Notes: a model not told the origin generated them from the letters alone. Positions 43,160 through 52,440 are shown, counted from the first letter of the stretch. The stretch: DNA of 64,000 nucleotides from DATAQC01 sp046263055 (GCA_046263055.1 JBHELO010000021.1:1-64000), one strand, 5' to 3'. Made by a program: numbers and translations.

Positions 43160-44259
43160 GCGGCGGCGGCCAACCCCCTCGCCTCGACCCGGCCGGGGCA
43201 TTCGCCCGGGCGGCGGCGGCGGTGGGCCCCCTGGACCGGGCGGCGGCCGCCGAGGCGGTGGCTCATTCCCAGCGCCTGACCAAGCCCCGGGGCGCCCTGG
43301 GCCGGCTGGAGGACGTGGGGGTGCACCTGGCCGCCATCGCCGCCGCCTGCCCGCCCCCGGCCGCCGAGCCGGCCACGGTGGCGGTGTTCGCGGCCGACCA
43401 CGGCGTGGTGGCCGAGGGCGTCACGCAGTGGCCGCAGGAGGTCACCGCCCAGATGGTGGCCACCTTCTGCGCCGGCGGGGCGGCGGTCAACGTGCTGGCC
43501 CGCCAGGTGCGGGCGACGGTGGTGGTGGTGGACGTGGGCGTGGCCCGGCCCCTCGACCCGGCGCCGGGCCTGGTGGACCGCAAGGTGCGCCTGGGCACCG
43601 CCAACCTGGTCAGGGAGCCGGCGATGACCGTGGAGGACGCGGGCCGGGCCCTGGACGTCGGCGCCGCCACCGCCGCCGACGCGGTGGCGACCGGCGCCCG
43701 TTGCCTGCTCACCGGCGACATGGGCATCGGCAACACCACCCCGTCGGCCGCCCTGGTGGCGGCCTGGACGGGCCGCCCGCCGGAGGAGGTGACCGGGCGG
43801 GGGACCGGCATCGACGACGCCACCTGGGAGCGCAAGGTGGCGGCGGTGACGGTGGCCCTGGGCCGGGCCGAGGCCGACGGCTCCCTGGCCGGCGGGCCCC
43901 TGGCCGTGCTGGCGTCGCTCGGCGGCCTGGAGATCGCCGCCCTGGCCGGCTTCGTGGTGGGCGCCGCCGCCGCCCGGGTGCCGGTGGTGGTGGACGGCGT
44001 GATCGCCCTGGCCGGCGTCCTGGCCGCCGCCGCCCTCGTCCCCGGGGCGGTGGACTTCTGCCTGGCCGGCCACCGCTCGACCGAGCCGGGGGCCAGCGCC
44101 GCCCTGGAGCACCTCGGCCTCGATCCCCTGCTGGACCTGGGCCTGCGCCTGGGCGAGGGCACGGGCGCGTGCCTGGCCCTGCCCCTGGTGCAGGCGTCGG
44201 CCCGGGTGCTGGCGGAGATGGCCACCTTCGACTCCGCCGGCGTCACCGACAAGGGGTGA
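43156..44259 (+). CDS. cobT: Nicotinate-nucleotide--dimethylbenzimidazole phosphoribosyltransferase
   Basis: Activates the lower ligand base of cobalamin by moving phosphoribose from nicotinate mononucleotide. The 367-aa protein carries the family marks SQRLTKPRGALGRLEDVGVH, VAVFAADHGVVAEGVTQWPQ, the phosphate loop TGDMGIGNTTPSAAL, and the catalytic-glutamate region LRLGEGTGACLALPLVQAS. The GTG start overlaps the GtrA stop, and its own stop overlaps the next methyltransferase start. No other cobalamin genes lie in the window. Confidence 0.93.
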   Translation: MSGGGQPPRLDPAGAFARAAAAVGPLDRAAAAEAVAHSQRLTKPRGALGRLEDVGVHLAAIAAACPPPAAEPATVAVFAADHGVVAEGVTQWPQEVTAQMVATFCAGGAAVNVLARQVRATVVVVDVGVARPLDPAPGLVDRKVRLGTANLVREPAMTVEDAGRALDVGAATAADAVATGARCLLTGDMGIGNTTPSAALVAAWTGRPPEEVTGRGTGIDDATWERKVAAVTVALGRAEADGSLAGGPLAVLASLGGLEIAALAGFVVGAAAARVPVVVDGVIALAGVLAAAALVPGAVDFCLAGHRSTEPGASAALEHLGLDPLLDLGLRLGEGTGACLALPLVQASARVLAEMATFDSAGVTDKG

Positions 44260-44957
44260 GCGTCGCCCGGCCGGGCGCGCCGGCGGCGGCCATGGACGGC
44301 CGGCTCCTGGCCGCCGCCCGCCGGGCCAAGGGGTTCCTGCCCGAGGACGAGGCGGCCGCCCTGCACCGGGCGGCCCTGGCGGGAGCCTGCATCGGCCCGC
44401 TACTGGAGATCGGCTCCTACTGCGGGATGTCGGCGGTGTGGCTCGGTGCCGCCGCCCGGGCCGTGGGCACGGTGTGCTTCACGGTGGACCACCACCGGGG
44501 GTCGGAGGAGCTTCAGCCGGGGTGGGAGCACCACGACCCCGAGGTGGTGGACCCCGCCGCCGGCCGCATCGACACGCTGCCCTTCCTCCGGCGCACGGTG
44601 GTGATGGCCGGCCTGGAGGCCACGGTGATCCTGGTGGTCGGGGAGTCGGCCACCGTGGCGGCCCACTGGCGCACGCCCCTCGGGCTGGTGTTCCTCGACG
44701 GCGGCCACGGCGCCGGCCCGGCCCACGCCGACTACGACGGCTGGTCGCCCCACGTCGCTCCCGGCGGCCTGCTGGCCATCCACGACGTGTTCCCCGACCC
44801 CCCCGACGGGGGCCGCCCGCCGTGGGAGGTGTACCGCCGGGCGCTGGCGTCGGGCGCCTTCGTCGAGGAACCGGAGCGGGGGTGCGGGTCGTTGCGGGTG
44901 CTGCGCCGGGCCGCCGGCGGGCGGCCGCCGGGCGACGGCGGAGGAGGCCCGACCTGA
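44256..44957 (+). CDS. Class I SAM-dependent methyltransferase
   Basis: A 233-aa protein resembling O-methyltransferases of the TylF/Methyltransf_24 type. Motif I is GPLLEIGSYCGMSAVWLGAA, followed by GTVCFTVDHHRGSEELQPGW. LVFLDGGHGAGPAHADYDGW and VAPGGLLAIHDVFPDPP complete the fold with a probable metal-binding acidic site. The GTG start overlaps the cobT stop (GTGA). The substrate is unknown; coupling to cobT does not mean a role in B12. Confidence 0.82.
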   Translation: MSVARPGAPAAAMDGRLLAAARRAKGFLPEDEAAALHRAALAGACIGPLLEIGSYCGMSAVWLGAAARAVGTVCFTVDHHRGSEELQPGWEHHDPEVVDPAAGRIDTLPFLRRTVVMAGLEATVILVVGESATVAAHWRTPLGLVFLDGGHGAGPAHADYDGWSPHVAPGGLLAIHDVFPDPPDGGRPPWEVYRRALASGAFVEEPERGCGSLRVLRRAAGGRPPGDGGGGPT

Positions 44958-44977
44958 CCGGTCACCAGGTCGGCCCC

Positions 44978-44983
44978 TACCAT
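44978..44983 (+). promoter_or_regulatory. -10 element TACCAT upstream of lipoprotein gene
   Basis: TACCAT with a 9-nt spacer before GTG 44993; transcription would begin at or within 3 nt of the start codon. Confidence 0.5.
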
Positions 44984-44992
44984 CGCCCCGAC

Positions 44993-46039
44993 GTGGTCCT
45001 CCACTCCACCGCCCCGGACGGCGCCCGCCCCGCTGTCGCCTCGTGCGCCCCGTGCGCCGGGGGCGGGCGGTGGCGGTGGCGGTGGCGGGCCACCGCAGTC
45101 GCCATCGCCGTGGTGGCCGCCGTCGCCACCGCCTGCGGCTCGGGGTCGGGCTCCGGCTCGGGGTCGGCCAAGGGCGACCTGGCGGTGGAGATCGCCAGCT
45201 ACGACCTGGCCCAGGGGCCGCCCGACCGCTTCATCGCCGGCCTCCTGACCAACGACCAGCACCTCATCGGGTTCGGGTCGGTGCAGATGCAGTTCTCGTT
45301 CCTGGGCGCCAAGCAGGCGGGGGTGTCCAAGGCCGTCGGCTCGCCGGTGACCGCCACCTTCCTCACCGTGCCGGGGGCGGACGTGCCGTCACCCCTGCCG
45401 ACCGGCGCCGAGATCGTCCAGGGCGCCCAGCGGGGCGTGTACGCCGCCCGGTTCGGGTTCGACCAGGCCGGCTTCTGGCAGGTGGAGGTGACGGCTCAGA
45501 TCGGCGGCACCGCCCGCCGGGGCACCGGTGCCTTCCAGGTGGGCCGGACCCACCAGGTCCCGGCGGTGGGGGACCCCGCCCTGCCCTCCGACAACCTCAC
45601 CGTGTCGTCGACCGACGCCCCCAAGGCGGCGGTGGACTCCCGGGCCGGGAGCAGCGGCGACGTGCCCGATCCCGAGCTGCACTCCACGACCATCGCCGCC
45701 GCCCTGGCCGCCCACCGCCCGGCGGTGGTCGTCTTCGCCACCCCGGTGTTCTGCATCAGCCGCTTCTGCGGGCCCATCACCGACATGGTGGACGACCTGT
45801 CCAAGACCTACGCCGACCGGGCCAGCTTCGTCCACGTGGAGATCTGGCGGGACTTCCAGAACAACACCCTCAACAAGGCGGCCGCCGACTGGCTGTACCG
45901 CAACAACGACCTCAACGAGCCGTGGGTGTTCGTGATCGGGGCCGACGGCCGCATCGCCGCCCGCTTCGACAACGTGACCACCCGGGCCGAGGTGGAGCCC
46001 CTGCTCCAGGCCCTGCCCGTCATCGGCCCCGCGACCTGA
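44993..46039 (+). CDS. Thioredoxin-fold lipoprotein
   Basis: A 348-aa exported protein. A basic, Trp-rich stretch precedes the hydrophobic segment AVAIAVVAAVATAC, whose lipobox cysteine is C48. A Gly/Ser linker and a beta domain (FIAGLLTNDQHLIGFGSVQM, FGFDQAGFWQVEVTAQIGG) come next. The C-terminal third is thioredoxin-like, with a CxxxxC pair in TPVFCISRFCGPITDMVDDL and a final EPWVFVIGADGRIAARFDNV. It may act in redox homeostasis or copper/cytochrome maturation on the cell surface. It lies 35 nt after the methyltransferase gene but has its own -10 element. Confidence 0.78.
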   Translation: MVLHSTAPDGARPAVASCAPCAGGGRWRWRWRATAVAIAVVAAVATACGSGSGSGSGSAKGDLAVEIASYDLAQGPPDRFIAGLLTNDQHLIGFGSVQMQFSFLGAKQAGVSKAVGSPVTATFLTVPGADVPSPLPTGAEIVQGAQRGVYAARFGFDQAGFWQVEVTAQIGGTARRGTGAFQVGRTHQVPAVGDPALPSDNLTVSSTDAPKAAVDSRAGSSGDVPDPELHSTTIAAALAAHRPAVVVFATPVFCISRFCGPITDMVDDLSKTYADRASFVHVEIWRDFQNNTLNKAAADWLYRNNDLNEPWVFVIGADGRIAARFDNVTTRAEVEPLLQALPVIGPAT

Positions 46040-46164
46040 GGGCCTGGCCGCCGGGACCGCCGTACGCGCCTGGTGGTCCGTGGCGCGGTCGCGCGCACGG
46101 GGAACAGCTGACCGGCGCCCCTCGGCGCCGCTCGACGGCCGTCCGCCCGGTCGGCCGGCAGCCC

Positions 46165-47400
46165 TCAGACGGCGGTGATGGGGGCCTGGGGCGCCGGTCG
46201 GCGAGGGCCGCCGCGGGTGGCGCGGCCAACGGTGCCGGTGCCGCCATCCCCGCCTGCCTCCAGCGGGCGGCCGTCCAGGCGGCCCTGGGCCCACCGCCGC
46301 AGCGGCTCACCCTCGGGCAGTGCGGCCACCACCGCCGCCAGGTCGGCCCGGCCTCCGTCCGCGTCACCCGAGGCCAGGCGGGCCACCGCCCGGCCGTAGC
46401 GCACCCGGGGGTCGTCGGCCAGGGCCGGGCCCACGTGGGCGAAGGCGGCCAGGGCCAGCTCGGCCCGCTCCATCTGGGCCAGGGCCAGTCCCTGGTTGGC
46501 CCACAGCTCCTGGCGGTAGCCGTCGGCCCGCTCGTCGGCCAGGCCGGCGCGAGTGGCCAGCACGGCCTCGTTCCACTGGCGCCGGAACATGGCCAGGCGC
46601 GCCCGCGCCAGGTGCAGGCGGGCGGGCTCGTCGGCGGCGGCCACGCCCTCGTCGAGGGCGGCGGCGGCCAGCTTGAGGTCGCCGTGACCGGCGAACAGGT
46701 TGGCCAGGTCGATCCGGGGGGCGATGTCGGCCGGCGCCCCCTGCACGGCGGCGGTGAGCTCGGCCAGGCGGTCCTCCTCCGCCCAGGTGACCGCGAAGAG
46801 CGTATGGCGCAGGCCGTCCTGCCACCAGCGCCACATGGCCACCAGCAGGGCGGCGTGCACGGCCAGGGTGGCCCAGCTGAGGAACGGGTTGGCCCCGAAG
46901 TCGTAGATCAGGAGCCAGTCGCCGAAGCGGGCCGACTCGGACAGCAGCGGGTACCCGACGAGGGCGAAGACGAACTCGAACAGCCCGCCCAGGATGAGGA
47001 CGTAGCGGAGGGGGCGGCGGATGCGGGTCCCCAACCCGCCGGCCACCACCATGGTGCCGCCCACCACCGCGCTGACGACGTTGCCGGCCACGGCGACGAA
47101 CCAGACGGCGGCGGTTGAGGCCACGCCGGCGAAGCCGACCGAGCCCTCGAACAGGCCGTAGTGGAAGCTGGTGACCCGGCCGCCCACCGCCAGGGTGGCG
47201 GCCATGTGGCCCAGCTCGTGGAGGAGCACGACCACCGGGGGCACGATGAACACCGACACCTGCATGGCCACCCGCCGGTCGGCGGGGGTGAACTCGTCGT
47301 CCAGGAACGACCGCCAGCCCTTGACCAGTCCGGCCACCGCCAGCACCGCGCCGATCCCGAGGATGAGGTCCATGCCTCCGGTGCCGGCGAGCGGGCTCAC
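46165..47400 (-). CDS. M50-like membrane metalloprotease with TPR-like tail
   Basis: A 411-aa membrane protein. Helices span residues about 10-27 and 48-65, the second carrying the zinc motif VVLLHELGHMAATLAVGG (H61, E62, H65). About four more helices follow (AVWFVAVAGNVVSAVVGGTM, YVLILGGLFEFVFALVGYPL). From about residue 200 the protein is soluble and helical, with TPR-like repeats (RIDLANLFAGHGDLKLAAAA, LWANQGLALAQMERAELALA). It probably cuts membrane-bound regulators or serves as a peptidase-fold scaffold. The GTG start is set by TAGCAT 6 nt upstream. 46040-46164 holds no recognised feature. Confidence 0.8.
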   Translation of the reverse strand: MSPLAGTGGMDLILGIGAVLAVAGLVKGWRSFLDDEFTPADRRVAMQVSVFIVPPVVVLLHELGHMAATLAVGGRVTSFHYGLFEGSVGFAGVASTAAVWFVAVAGNVVSAVVGGTMVVAGGLGTRIRRPLRYVLILGGLFEFVFALVGYPLLSESARFGDWLLIYDFGANPFLSWATLAVHAALLVAMWRWWQDGLRHTLFAVTWAEEDRLAELTAAVQGAPADIAPRIDLANLFAGHGDLKLAAAALDEGVAAADEPARLHLARARLAMFRRQWNEAVLATRAGLADERADGYRQELWANQGLALAQMERAELALAAFAHVGPALADDPRVRYGRAVARLASGDADGGRADLAAVVAALPEGEPLRRWAQGRLDGRPLEAGGDGGTGTVGRATRGGPRRPAPQAPITAV

Positions 47401-47406
47401 GACCGG

Positions 47407-47412
47407 ATGCTA
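47407..47412 (-). promoter_or_regulatory. -10 element TAGCAT, leaderless start for M50-like gene
   Basis: TAGCAT on the minus strand, 6-nt spacer, then GTG 47400. Confidence 0.6.
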
Positions 47413-47475
47413 GGTGGCTGGTGTCGGGCCGGTTCCTGTGAGCCGGCCGAGGAGGCGCGGGCCGGCCCGAGGCTC

Positions 47476-47481
47476 TACGAT
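47476..47481 (+). promoter_or_regulatory. -10 element TACGAT for disulfide oxidoreductase gene
   Basis: TACGAT would start transcription near 47488, leaving a short leader with a GAGGGGGAG ribosome-binding site at about 47499-47507. Confidence 0.45.
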
Positions 47482-47528
47482 GCCCGGCCAGCAGCGAAGA
47501 GGGGGAGCGAGCGACGGCGCGCCACGAC

Positions 47529-48932
47529 GTGGTCATCGTCGGCATGGGTTCCGGGGGGATGGTAGCGGCCGAGTTCGCTGCCTCCCTCGGGCTGCGGGTG
47601 GCCGTCGTCGAGCGGGGCCGGGTCGGGGGCGACTGCCTGTGGACCGGGTGCGTCCCCAGCAAGGCCCTCCTGGCGTCGGCCAAGGCGGCCCACACCATGC
47701 GGGTGGCCGACCGCTACGGGCTTCCGTCGGTGGAGCCCGAGATCGACACGTCGCTGGTGTGGAAGCGCATCCGGGCCGTCCAGCAGGAGGTGGCCGCCAC
47801 CGACGACAACCCCGACCGTTACCGGGCGCTGGGCGTGGAGCTGGTGGCGGGGACGGCCCGGCTCACCGGCCCCAACACGGTGACGGTCACGGGTGAGGAC
47901 GGTGCCTCCCGGGAGATCGAGACCCGGTTCGTGCTCTTGTGCACGGGCAGCCGCCCGGCGGTCCCGCCGATCGAGGGGCTGGCCGAGGCCGGCTACCTCA
48001 CCAGCGAGACGGTGTTCGAGCTGGAGCGGGCGCCCCGCAGCGTGGTGATGATCGGCGGCGGCCCGATCGCCATCGAGATGGCCCAGGGGTTCTCCCGCCT
48101 CGGCATCTCGGTGACGGTGCTCCAGAAGGGTCCCGGCATCCTGCCCCGGGACGAGCCCGACCTGGTGGCCGTTCTCACCCGGCTGCTGGGGGAGGACGGC
48201 GTGGACCTGCGGGTGAACGTCGAGACCACCAGGGTGGGTGTGGAGGGCAGGACGAAGGTGGTGCACGGGGCCGAGGCGGGCCAGCCCGGCCGGTGGGAGG
48301 CCGAGGAGCTGCTGGTGGCGGTGGGCCGCCGCCCCAACGCCGAGGGGCTCGGCCTGGAGGAGGTCGGGGTGGAGGTCGGGCCGAAGGGGGTGGTGGTGGA
48401 CGGCCGCATGCGCACCTCGGTGCCGTCGGTGTACGCCGCCGGCGACCTGGCCGGGCGCTTCCTCTTCACCCACTCGGCCGCCTACGAGGGCGTGCGGGCC
48501 ATCCGTGACATGTTCTTCCCGGGCAAGGGCACGGTCACCGACTTCGTGCCGTGGTGCACGTTCACCGACCCGGAGCTGGCCCACGCGGGGATGACGGTGG
48601 CGGAGGCCAAGGCCAGGTGGGGCGACGACGTGGACGTCTGGCAGATGGAGCTGGCCCACTCGGACCGGGCCCGGGCCGACGCCGCCAGCGACGGCGCCAT
48701 CGTGGTCGTCACCCACGGCAAGTCGGTCGTCGGTGCCCACATCCTGGCCCCGTCGGCGGGCGAGATGATCCACGAGCTGGCCCTGGCCATCAACCGGGGC
48801 CTGGGCTTCAGCGACATGGCGTCGCTCATCCACGTGTACCCCACGCTGTCGACCAGCATCGGCCAGCTGGCCGCCGAAGCCGCCTTCGAGGGCGCCAGGC
48901 GGCTCCGCTGGCTGGTGCGCCGGGAGAAGTAG
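47529..48932 (+). CDS. Pyridine nucleotide-disulfide oxidoreductase (lipoamide dehydrogenase/MerA-like)
   Basis: A 467-aa class-I flavoprotein disulfide reductase: FAD motif VIVGMGSGGMVAAEFAASLG, redox pair CLWTGCVPSKALL, NAD(P) motif VVMIGGGPIAIEMAQGFSRL, second FAD motif SVYAAGDLAGRFLFTHSAAY, and dimer domain with HILAPSAGEMIHELALAINR and HVYPTLSTS. No E1/E2 genes are adjacent, so it is probably a mercuric-reductase-like or NAD(P)H-quinone-type paralogue. The first usable GTG (47529) starts inside the first beta strand. The ACG at 47514, 6-7 nt after GGGGGAG, would restore TARHDVVIVG, so the start is uncertain. Confidence 0.88.
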   Translation: MVIVGMGSGGMVAAEFAASLGLRVAVVERGRVGGDCLWTGCVPSKALLASAKAAHTMRVADRYGLPSVEPEIDTSLVWKRIRAVQQEVAATDDNPDRYRALGVELVAGTARLTGPNTVTVTGEDGASREIETRFVLLCTGSRPAVPPIEGLAEAGYLTSETVFELERAPRSVVMIGGGPIAIEMAQGFSRLGISVTVLQKGPGILPRDEPDLVAVLTRLLGEDGVDLRVNVETTRVGVEGRTKVVHGAEAGQPGRWEAEELLVAVGRRPNAEGLGLEEVGVEVGPKGVVVDGRMRTSVPSVYAAGDLAGRFLFTHSAAYEGVRAIRDMFFPGKGTVTDFVPWCTFTDPELAHAGMTVAEAKARWGDDVDVWQMELAHSDRARADAASDGAIVVVTHGKSVVGAHILAPSAGEMIHELALAINRGLGFSDMASLIHVYPTLSTSIGQLAAEAAFEGARRLRWLVRREK

Positions 48933-48966
48933 CGGGGAGAAGTCGCAGCTGGAGTGGTAGAGGGGT

Positions 48967-48983
48967 CGGGCGGGAGCCGCCCG
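48967..48983. terminator. Hairpin between convergent genes
   Basis: Perfect arms CGGGCGG and CCGCCCG around GAG, between the oxidoreductase stop (48932) and the kinase stop (49047). No U-tract follows. The sequence around it has tRNA-like words (AGTGGTAGAG, TTCGAGTCC) but no proper cloverleaf. Confidence 0.5.
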
Positions 48984-49046
48984 CCGCTTCGAGTCCTCCC
49001 CTTCGAGTCGACCGTCCCCTCGGGGCGGCGGGCATGGCCGCGAACC

Positions 49047-50618
49047 TCAGCCGCTGCCGCCCTTGCCCTTCTTCGTCTTGCCCCGGGCCGGAGTGGTGGC
49101 CGCCGTTCCTGAGCCTGCGCCTGTGCCGGTGGTGCCGCCGGTGAGGGCGCTGAGCACCGACGTGTCCACGCCGGGGACGGCGGCCAGGAGCTCCACGACG
49201 GTGGTGGCCGTCCCGGCGGTGAGCTGTCCGGCCCGGGCCCAGCCCACGGTGGTGGCCAGCACGGCGGTGGCGTCCGAGCCACCGCCGCCGGCCTGGACCT
49301 GGTCGGCCACCGACCGGAGACGGGAGGCCAACTGGGAGGCCAGCGGCCCGTCGGCCGGCCCCAGGTGGTCGGCCTCGTCCCGCAACCGCGAGGCCAGGGC
49401 GGCAGCCGGGCCGTCGGTGGCCCCGGTGCTGGCACTGGTGGGCGCCTGGCCGGCGGGCGTGGCCGGGGCCCCGGCGGTGGGAGCCGGGTGGCCACCGGAG
49501 CCGGCCCGGGCGAGGAGGATCAGCACCAGGACGACCAGCGCCGCCCCGACGGCCCACACCAGCCCCCGCCGCAGGCCGTCGGGCCGCCGGCCGGGTGACC
49601 GCCGGCCGGTGACGACGGCCGACCCGGCGGCCCGGTCACCGCCGGGCCACCCGGCACCGGCCCCGTCGGCCCCGGCGCCCAGGTCGGCGGCCGCCAGCTC
49701 GGCGTCCCCCAACGCCAGGGTGGCGTCAGGGGGGGCCACGGCCACGGTGGGGGCGGTCGCCGCCCGCCCGCCCAGGGCGGCGGCCATCTCGTCGGCGGAC
49801 GTGAAGCGGTCGGCGGGATCCTGGGCCATGGCCCGCTCCACGGCGGCCACCAGCCCCGGGTCGAGGTCGGGACGGAGGGCGGACAGCGGCGGGTGGCTGC
49901 CGCCGGCCACCGCCCGGGCGGTGGCCAGGGGCGTATCGCCGGAGAACGGCTTGGCGCCGGCCAGCGCCTCGTAGAGGACGACGCCGAGGGACCACAGGTC
50001 GGACGCCGGGGTGGCGGGTGCGCCCTCGATGCGCTCTGGGGCCAGGTAGGCAGGCGTGCCGAGGAGCTGGCCGGTGGTGGTGAGGTCGGCGCCCCCCGCC
50101 TCGAGGCTCTTGGCGATGCCGAAGTCGGCCACCTTGGCCCGGCCGTCGGAGGCGAGGAGGATGTTGGCCGGCTTGACGTCGCGGTGGACGAGGCCGACGG
50201 CGTGGGCCGCGCCCAGGGCCGCCAGCACCTCCTCCGCCAAGCCTCGTACCCACGCCGGATCGGCCCGTCCGGCGCCCAGGCGGTCGGCCAGTGTCTCGCC
50301 GGGCAGGCGTTCCATGACGATGAAGGGCACGCCGTCGTGCTCGCCGGTGTCGAAGACGGCCACCGCGTTGGGGTGCGACAGCGACGCCGCCGCCCGCGCC
50401 TCGGCCTCGAAGCGGGTGCGCAGGTCGGGTCGGGCGGCCATGGCCGGGCTGAGCAGCTTGATCGCCACCGGGCGGGCCAGCCGGCGGTCGGTACCGGCGT
50501 ACACCTCGGCCATGCCGCCCCGGCCCAGGAGGTCGGCCACCTCGTAGCGATCGGCGATCAGCCGCCCCGGCCCTGCCGGTCGTGGCCCGCCGGACGCCGG
50601 CGCCGTTGGACCCGGCAT
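49047..50618 (-). CDS. Membrane-anchored Ser/Thr protein kinase (PknB-like)
   Basis: A 523-aa Hanks-type kinase. The glycine loop is LLGRGGMAEVYAGTDRRL, the ATP lysine K54 is in VAIKLLSP, the catalytic loop is GLVHRDVKPANILL, and the metal site is VADFGIAKSL. The activation segment ends in GTPAYLAPERIEG. A Pro/Ala-rich linker precedes a single membrane helix (GLVWAVGAALVVLVLILLAR). The outer part is Ala/Gly/Thr-rich, ends KTKKGKGGSG and lacks PASTA repeats. It probably senses an external cue. The start is ATG 50618, 7 nt after TAGGGT. Confidence 0.92.
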   Translation of the reverse strand: MPGPTAPASGGPRPAGPGRLIADRYEVADLLGRGGMAEVYAGTDRRLARPVAIKLLSPAMAARPDLRTRFEAEARAAASLSHPNAVAVFDTGEHDGVPFIVMERLPGETLADRLGAGRADPAWVRGLAEEVLAALGAAHAVGLVHRDVKPANILLASDGRAKVADFGIAKSLEAGGADLTTTGQLLGTPAYLAPERIEGAPATPASDLWSLGVVLYEALAGAKPFSGDTPLATARAVAGGSHPPLSALRPDLDPGLVAAVERAMAQDPADRFTSADEMAAALGGRAATAPTVAVAPPDATLALGDAELAAADLGAGADGAGAGWPGGDRAAGSAVVTGRRSPGRRPDGLRRGLVWAVGAALVVLVLILLARAGSGGHPAPTAGAPATPAGQAPTSASTGATDGPAAALASRLRDEADHLGPADGPLASQLASRLRSVADQVQAGGGGSDATAVLATTVGWARAGQLTAGTATTVVELLAAVPGVDTSVLSALTGGTTGTGAGSGTAATTPARGKTKKGKGGSG

Positions 50619-50625
50619 CGTCTGC

Positions 50626-50631
50626 ACCCTA
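50626..50631 (-). promoter_or_regulatory. -10 element TAGGGT, leaderless start for kinase gene
   Basis: TAGGGT on the minus strand, 7-nt spacer, then ATG 50618. Confidence 0.6.
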
Positions 50632-50716
50632 CCGGCGTACCCGCCCGCCGACCGCGGCGAACCCGGGCACGGGTGGCCGGCGGCCGGCGGCCGGGCCGGC
50701 CGGCCCGGTCCAGGCC

Positions 50717-52387
50717 CTAGGCCAGGGTGAGGCTCTCCTCGCCACCGTCCACCGTGTCGGCGGAGGCCACCGTCGTCCCTGCCTCTTCAGCCACCGCCCC
50801 GTCGGCCACCGCCCCGTCCACCTCGGCCCCTTCGCCCACGGCCTCATCGGCCTCCGCTGCCTCGGCCTCGGCCTCTTCGGTGGCGCGGGCGGGCAGGGCG
50901 ACGGCGGCCACCGCCGCGCCGACCAGGGCGATGCCCGCGGCCACCAGGGTGGCGCTCCCGGCGGCGTGGAGGAAGGAGACCTTGGCCGCGGTGACCAGGC
51001 CGTCTCCCGTGGTCCCCGGCATGGCGTGGCCGACGGCGATGGCGGCCCCGAGGCTGCGGGTGGCGGCCGACGCCATCCCCGAGGGGAGGCCGGCCACCGC
51101 CGAGTGGAGGCCGCTGGCGTAGGACGTGGCGGCCACGCTCCCGAGCACCGCCACCCCGAGGGCGCCGCCCAGCTCCCGGGTGGTGTCGTTGACGGCCGAG
51201 CCCACGCCCGCGTGCCGGGGCGGGAGGGCGCCCATGATGGACTCGGTGGCAGGAGCCATGGCCACGCCCATCCCGAGGGCCACCACCACGCTGGCCACCA
51301 GCAGGTACGGGAAGCCGGTGTGGATGTCGGACCGGGAGACCATGGCCAGGCCGACGGCCATGACCGTCATCCCGCCGGCCACCACGATCTTGGTGCCCAC
51401 CCGCTCCGCCAGCTGGGCCGCGAACGATGCGGTGACCCCGATGGCGATGGCAAAGGGCAGCACCCGGACGCCGGCCTGGAGGGTGTTGTACCCGAACACG
51501 AACTGGAGGTGCTGGGTGAAGAGGAACGTCCAGCCCAACAGGGCGAAGAAGATCAGCGTGATGCTGAGGCTGGCGGCCGAGAACCGGGGGTTGCGGAAGA
51601 AGCGCAGGTCCACCATGGGGTTGGCGTTGCGCACCTCCCACGCTCCGAACACAGCCAGCACGGCCAGCCCGGCCGCCCCCACCCCGAGGGTGGAGGCACT
51701 GCCCCATCCCTTGTTGGGAGCCTCGATGACGGCGTAGACCACCGCCACCAGCCCGGCCACCGAGAGGACGGCGCCGGCGGCGTCCAGGCGGCCGCCGCGG
51801 TTGGCGGGGAACGACGGCACCAGGGAGCGGCCGGCGCTGAGGGCCACGGCCACGATCGGGATGTTGACCACGAAGATGGAGCTCCAGCTGTAGTGCTCCA
51901 GCAGCCAGCCGCCGGCGGTGGGGCCGATGGCGATGCCCAGGCCGGCCACCGCCCCCCACATGGCGATGGCCCGGGCCCGCTCGCTCGGGTCGGTGAACAC
52001 GTTGGTGAGGATGGACAGGGTGGCGGGCATGACCATGGCCGCCCCCAGGCCCATGATCGTGCGGCTGGCGATGAGCTGGGCGGCCGACCCCGACAGGGCG
52101 GCCAGCGCCGACCCGACGCCGAACACCACCAGGCCCCCGGCCAGCGCCCGGTGGCGCCCCACCCGGTCGCCCAGGCTGCCCATGCTCAGGAGCATCCCGG
52201 CCAGCACGAGGGTGTAGGCGTCCACGATCCACTGGAGCTGGGTGGTGGTGGCGTGCAGCTCCCGCACCAGGGTCGGGAGGGCCACGTTCACGATGGTGTT
52301 GTCCACCACGATGATGAGGAGGCTCAGGGAAAGGACGGCCAGCGTCCACCAGCGCCGCCGGTGGATCGTCTCGGGGTCGGAGATCAT
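50717..52387 (-). CDS. MFS multidrug exporter, DHA2/14-TM type
   Basis: A 556-aa drug:proton antiporter of the EmrB/QacA group with about 14 helices. The N-terminal helix RRRWWTLAVLSLSLLIIVVD, followed by NTIVNVALPTL, is diagnostic. GSLGDRVGRHRALAGGLVVF is motif A, and RAIAMWGAVAGLGIAIGPTA with GGWLLEHYSW is motif C. The C-terminus is an acidic Ala/Glu-rich tail. GAAGGTGG precedes the ATG. It is transcribed away from a PadR regulator with an ATGT-N8-ACAT site between them, so export is probably induced by a ligand of PadR. Confidence 0.92.
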   Translation of the reverse strand: MISDPETIHRRRWWTLAVLSLSLLIIVVDNTIVNVALPTLVRELHATTTQLQWIVDAYTLVLAGMLLSMGSLGDRVGRHRALAGGLVVFGVGSALAALSGSAAQLIASRTIMGLGAAMVMPATLSILTNVFTDPSERARAIAMWGAVAGLGIAIGPTAGGWLLEHYSWSSIFVVNIPIVAVALSAGRSLVPSFPANRGGRLDAAGAVLSVAGLVAVVYAVIEAPNKGWGSASTLGVGAAGLAVLAVFGAWEVRNANPMVDLRFFRNPRFSAASLSITLIFFALLGWTFLFTQHLQFVFGYNTLQAGVRVLPFAIAIGVTASFAAQLAERVGTKIVVAGGMTVMAVGLAMVSRSDIHTGFPYLLVASVVVALGMGVAMAPATESIMGALPPRHAGVGSAVNDTTRELGGALGVAVLGSVAATSYASGLHSAVAGLPSGMASAATRSLGAAIAVGHAMPGTTGDGLVTAAKVSFLHAAGSATLVAAGIALVGAAVAAVALPARATEEAEAEAAEADEAVGEGAEVDGAVADGAVAEEAGTTVASADTVDGGEESLTLA

Positions 52388-52440
52388 CGCACCACCTTCA
52401 GGTGTCCGGGTTGACAGGTGGAGTCAAACACGCCTACCTC

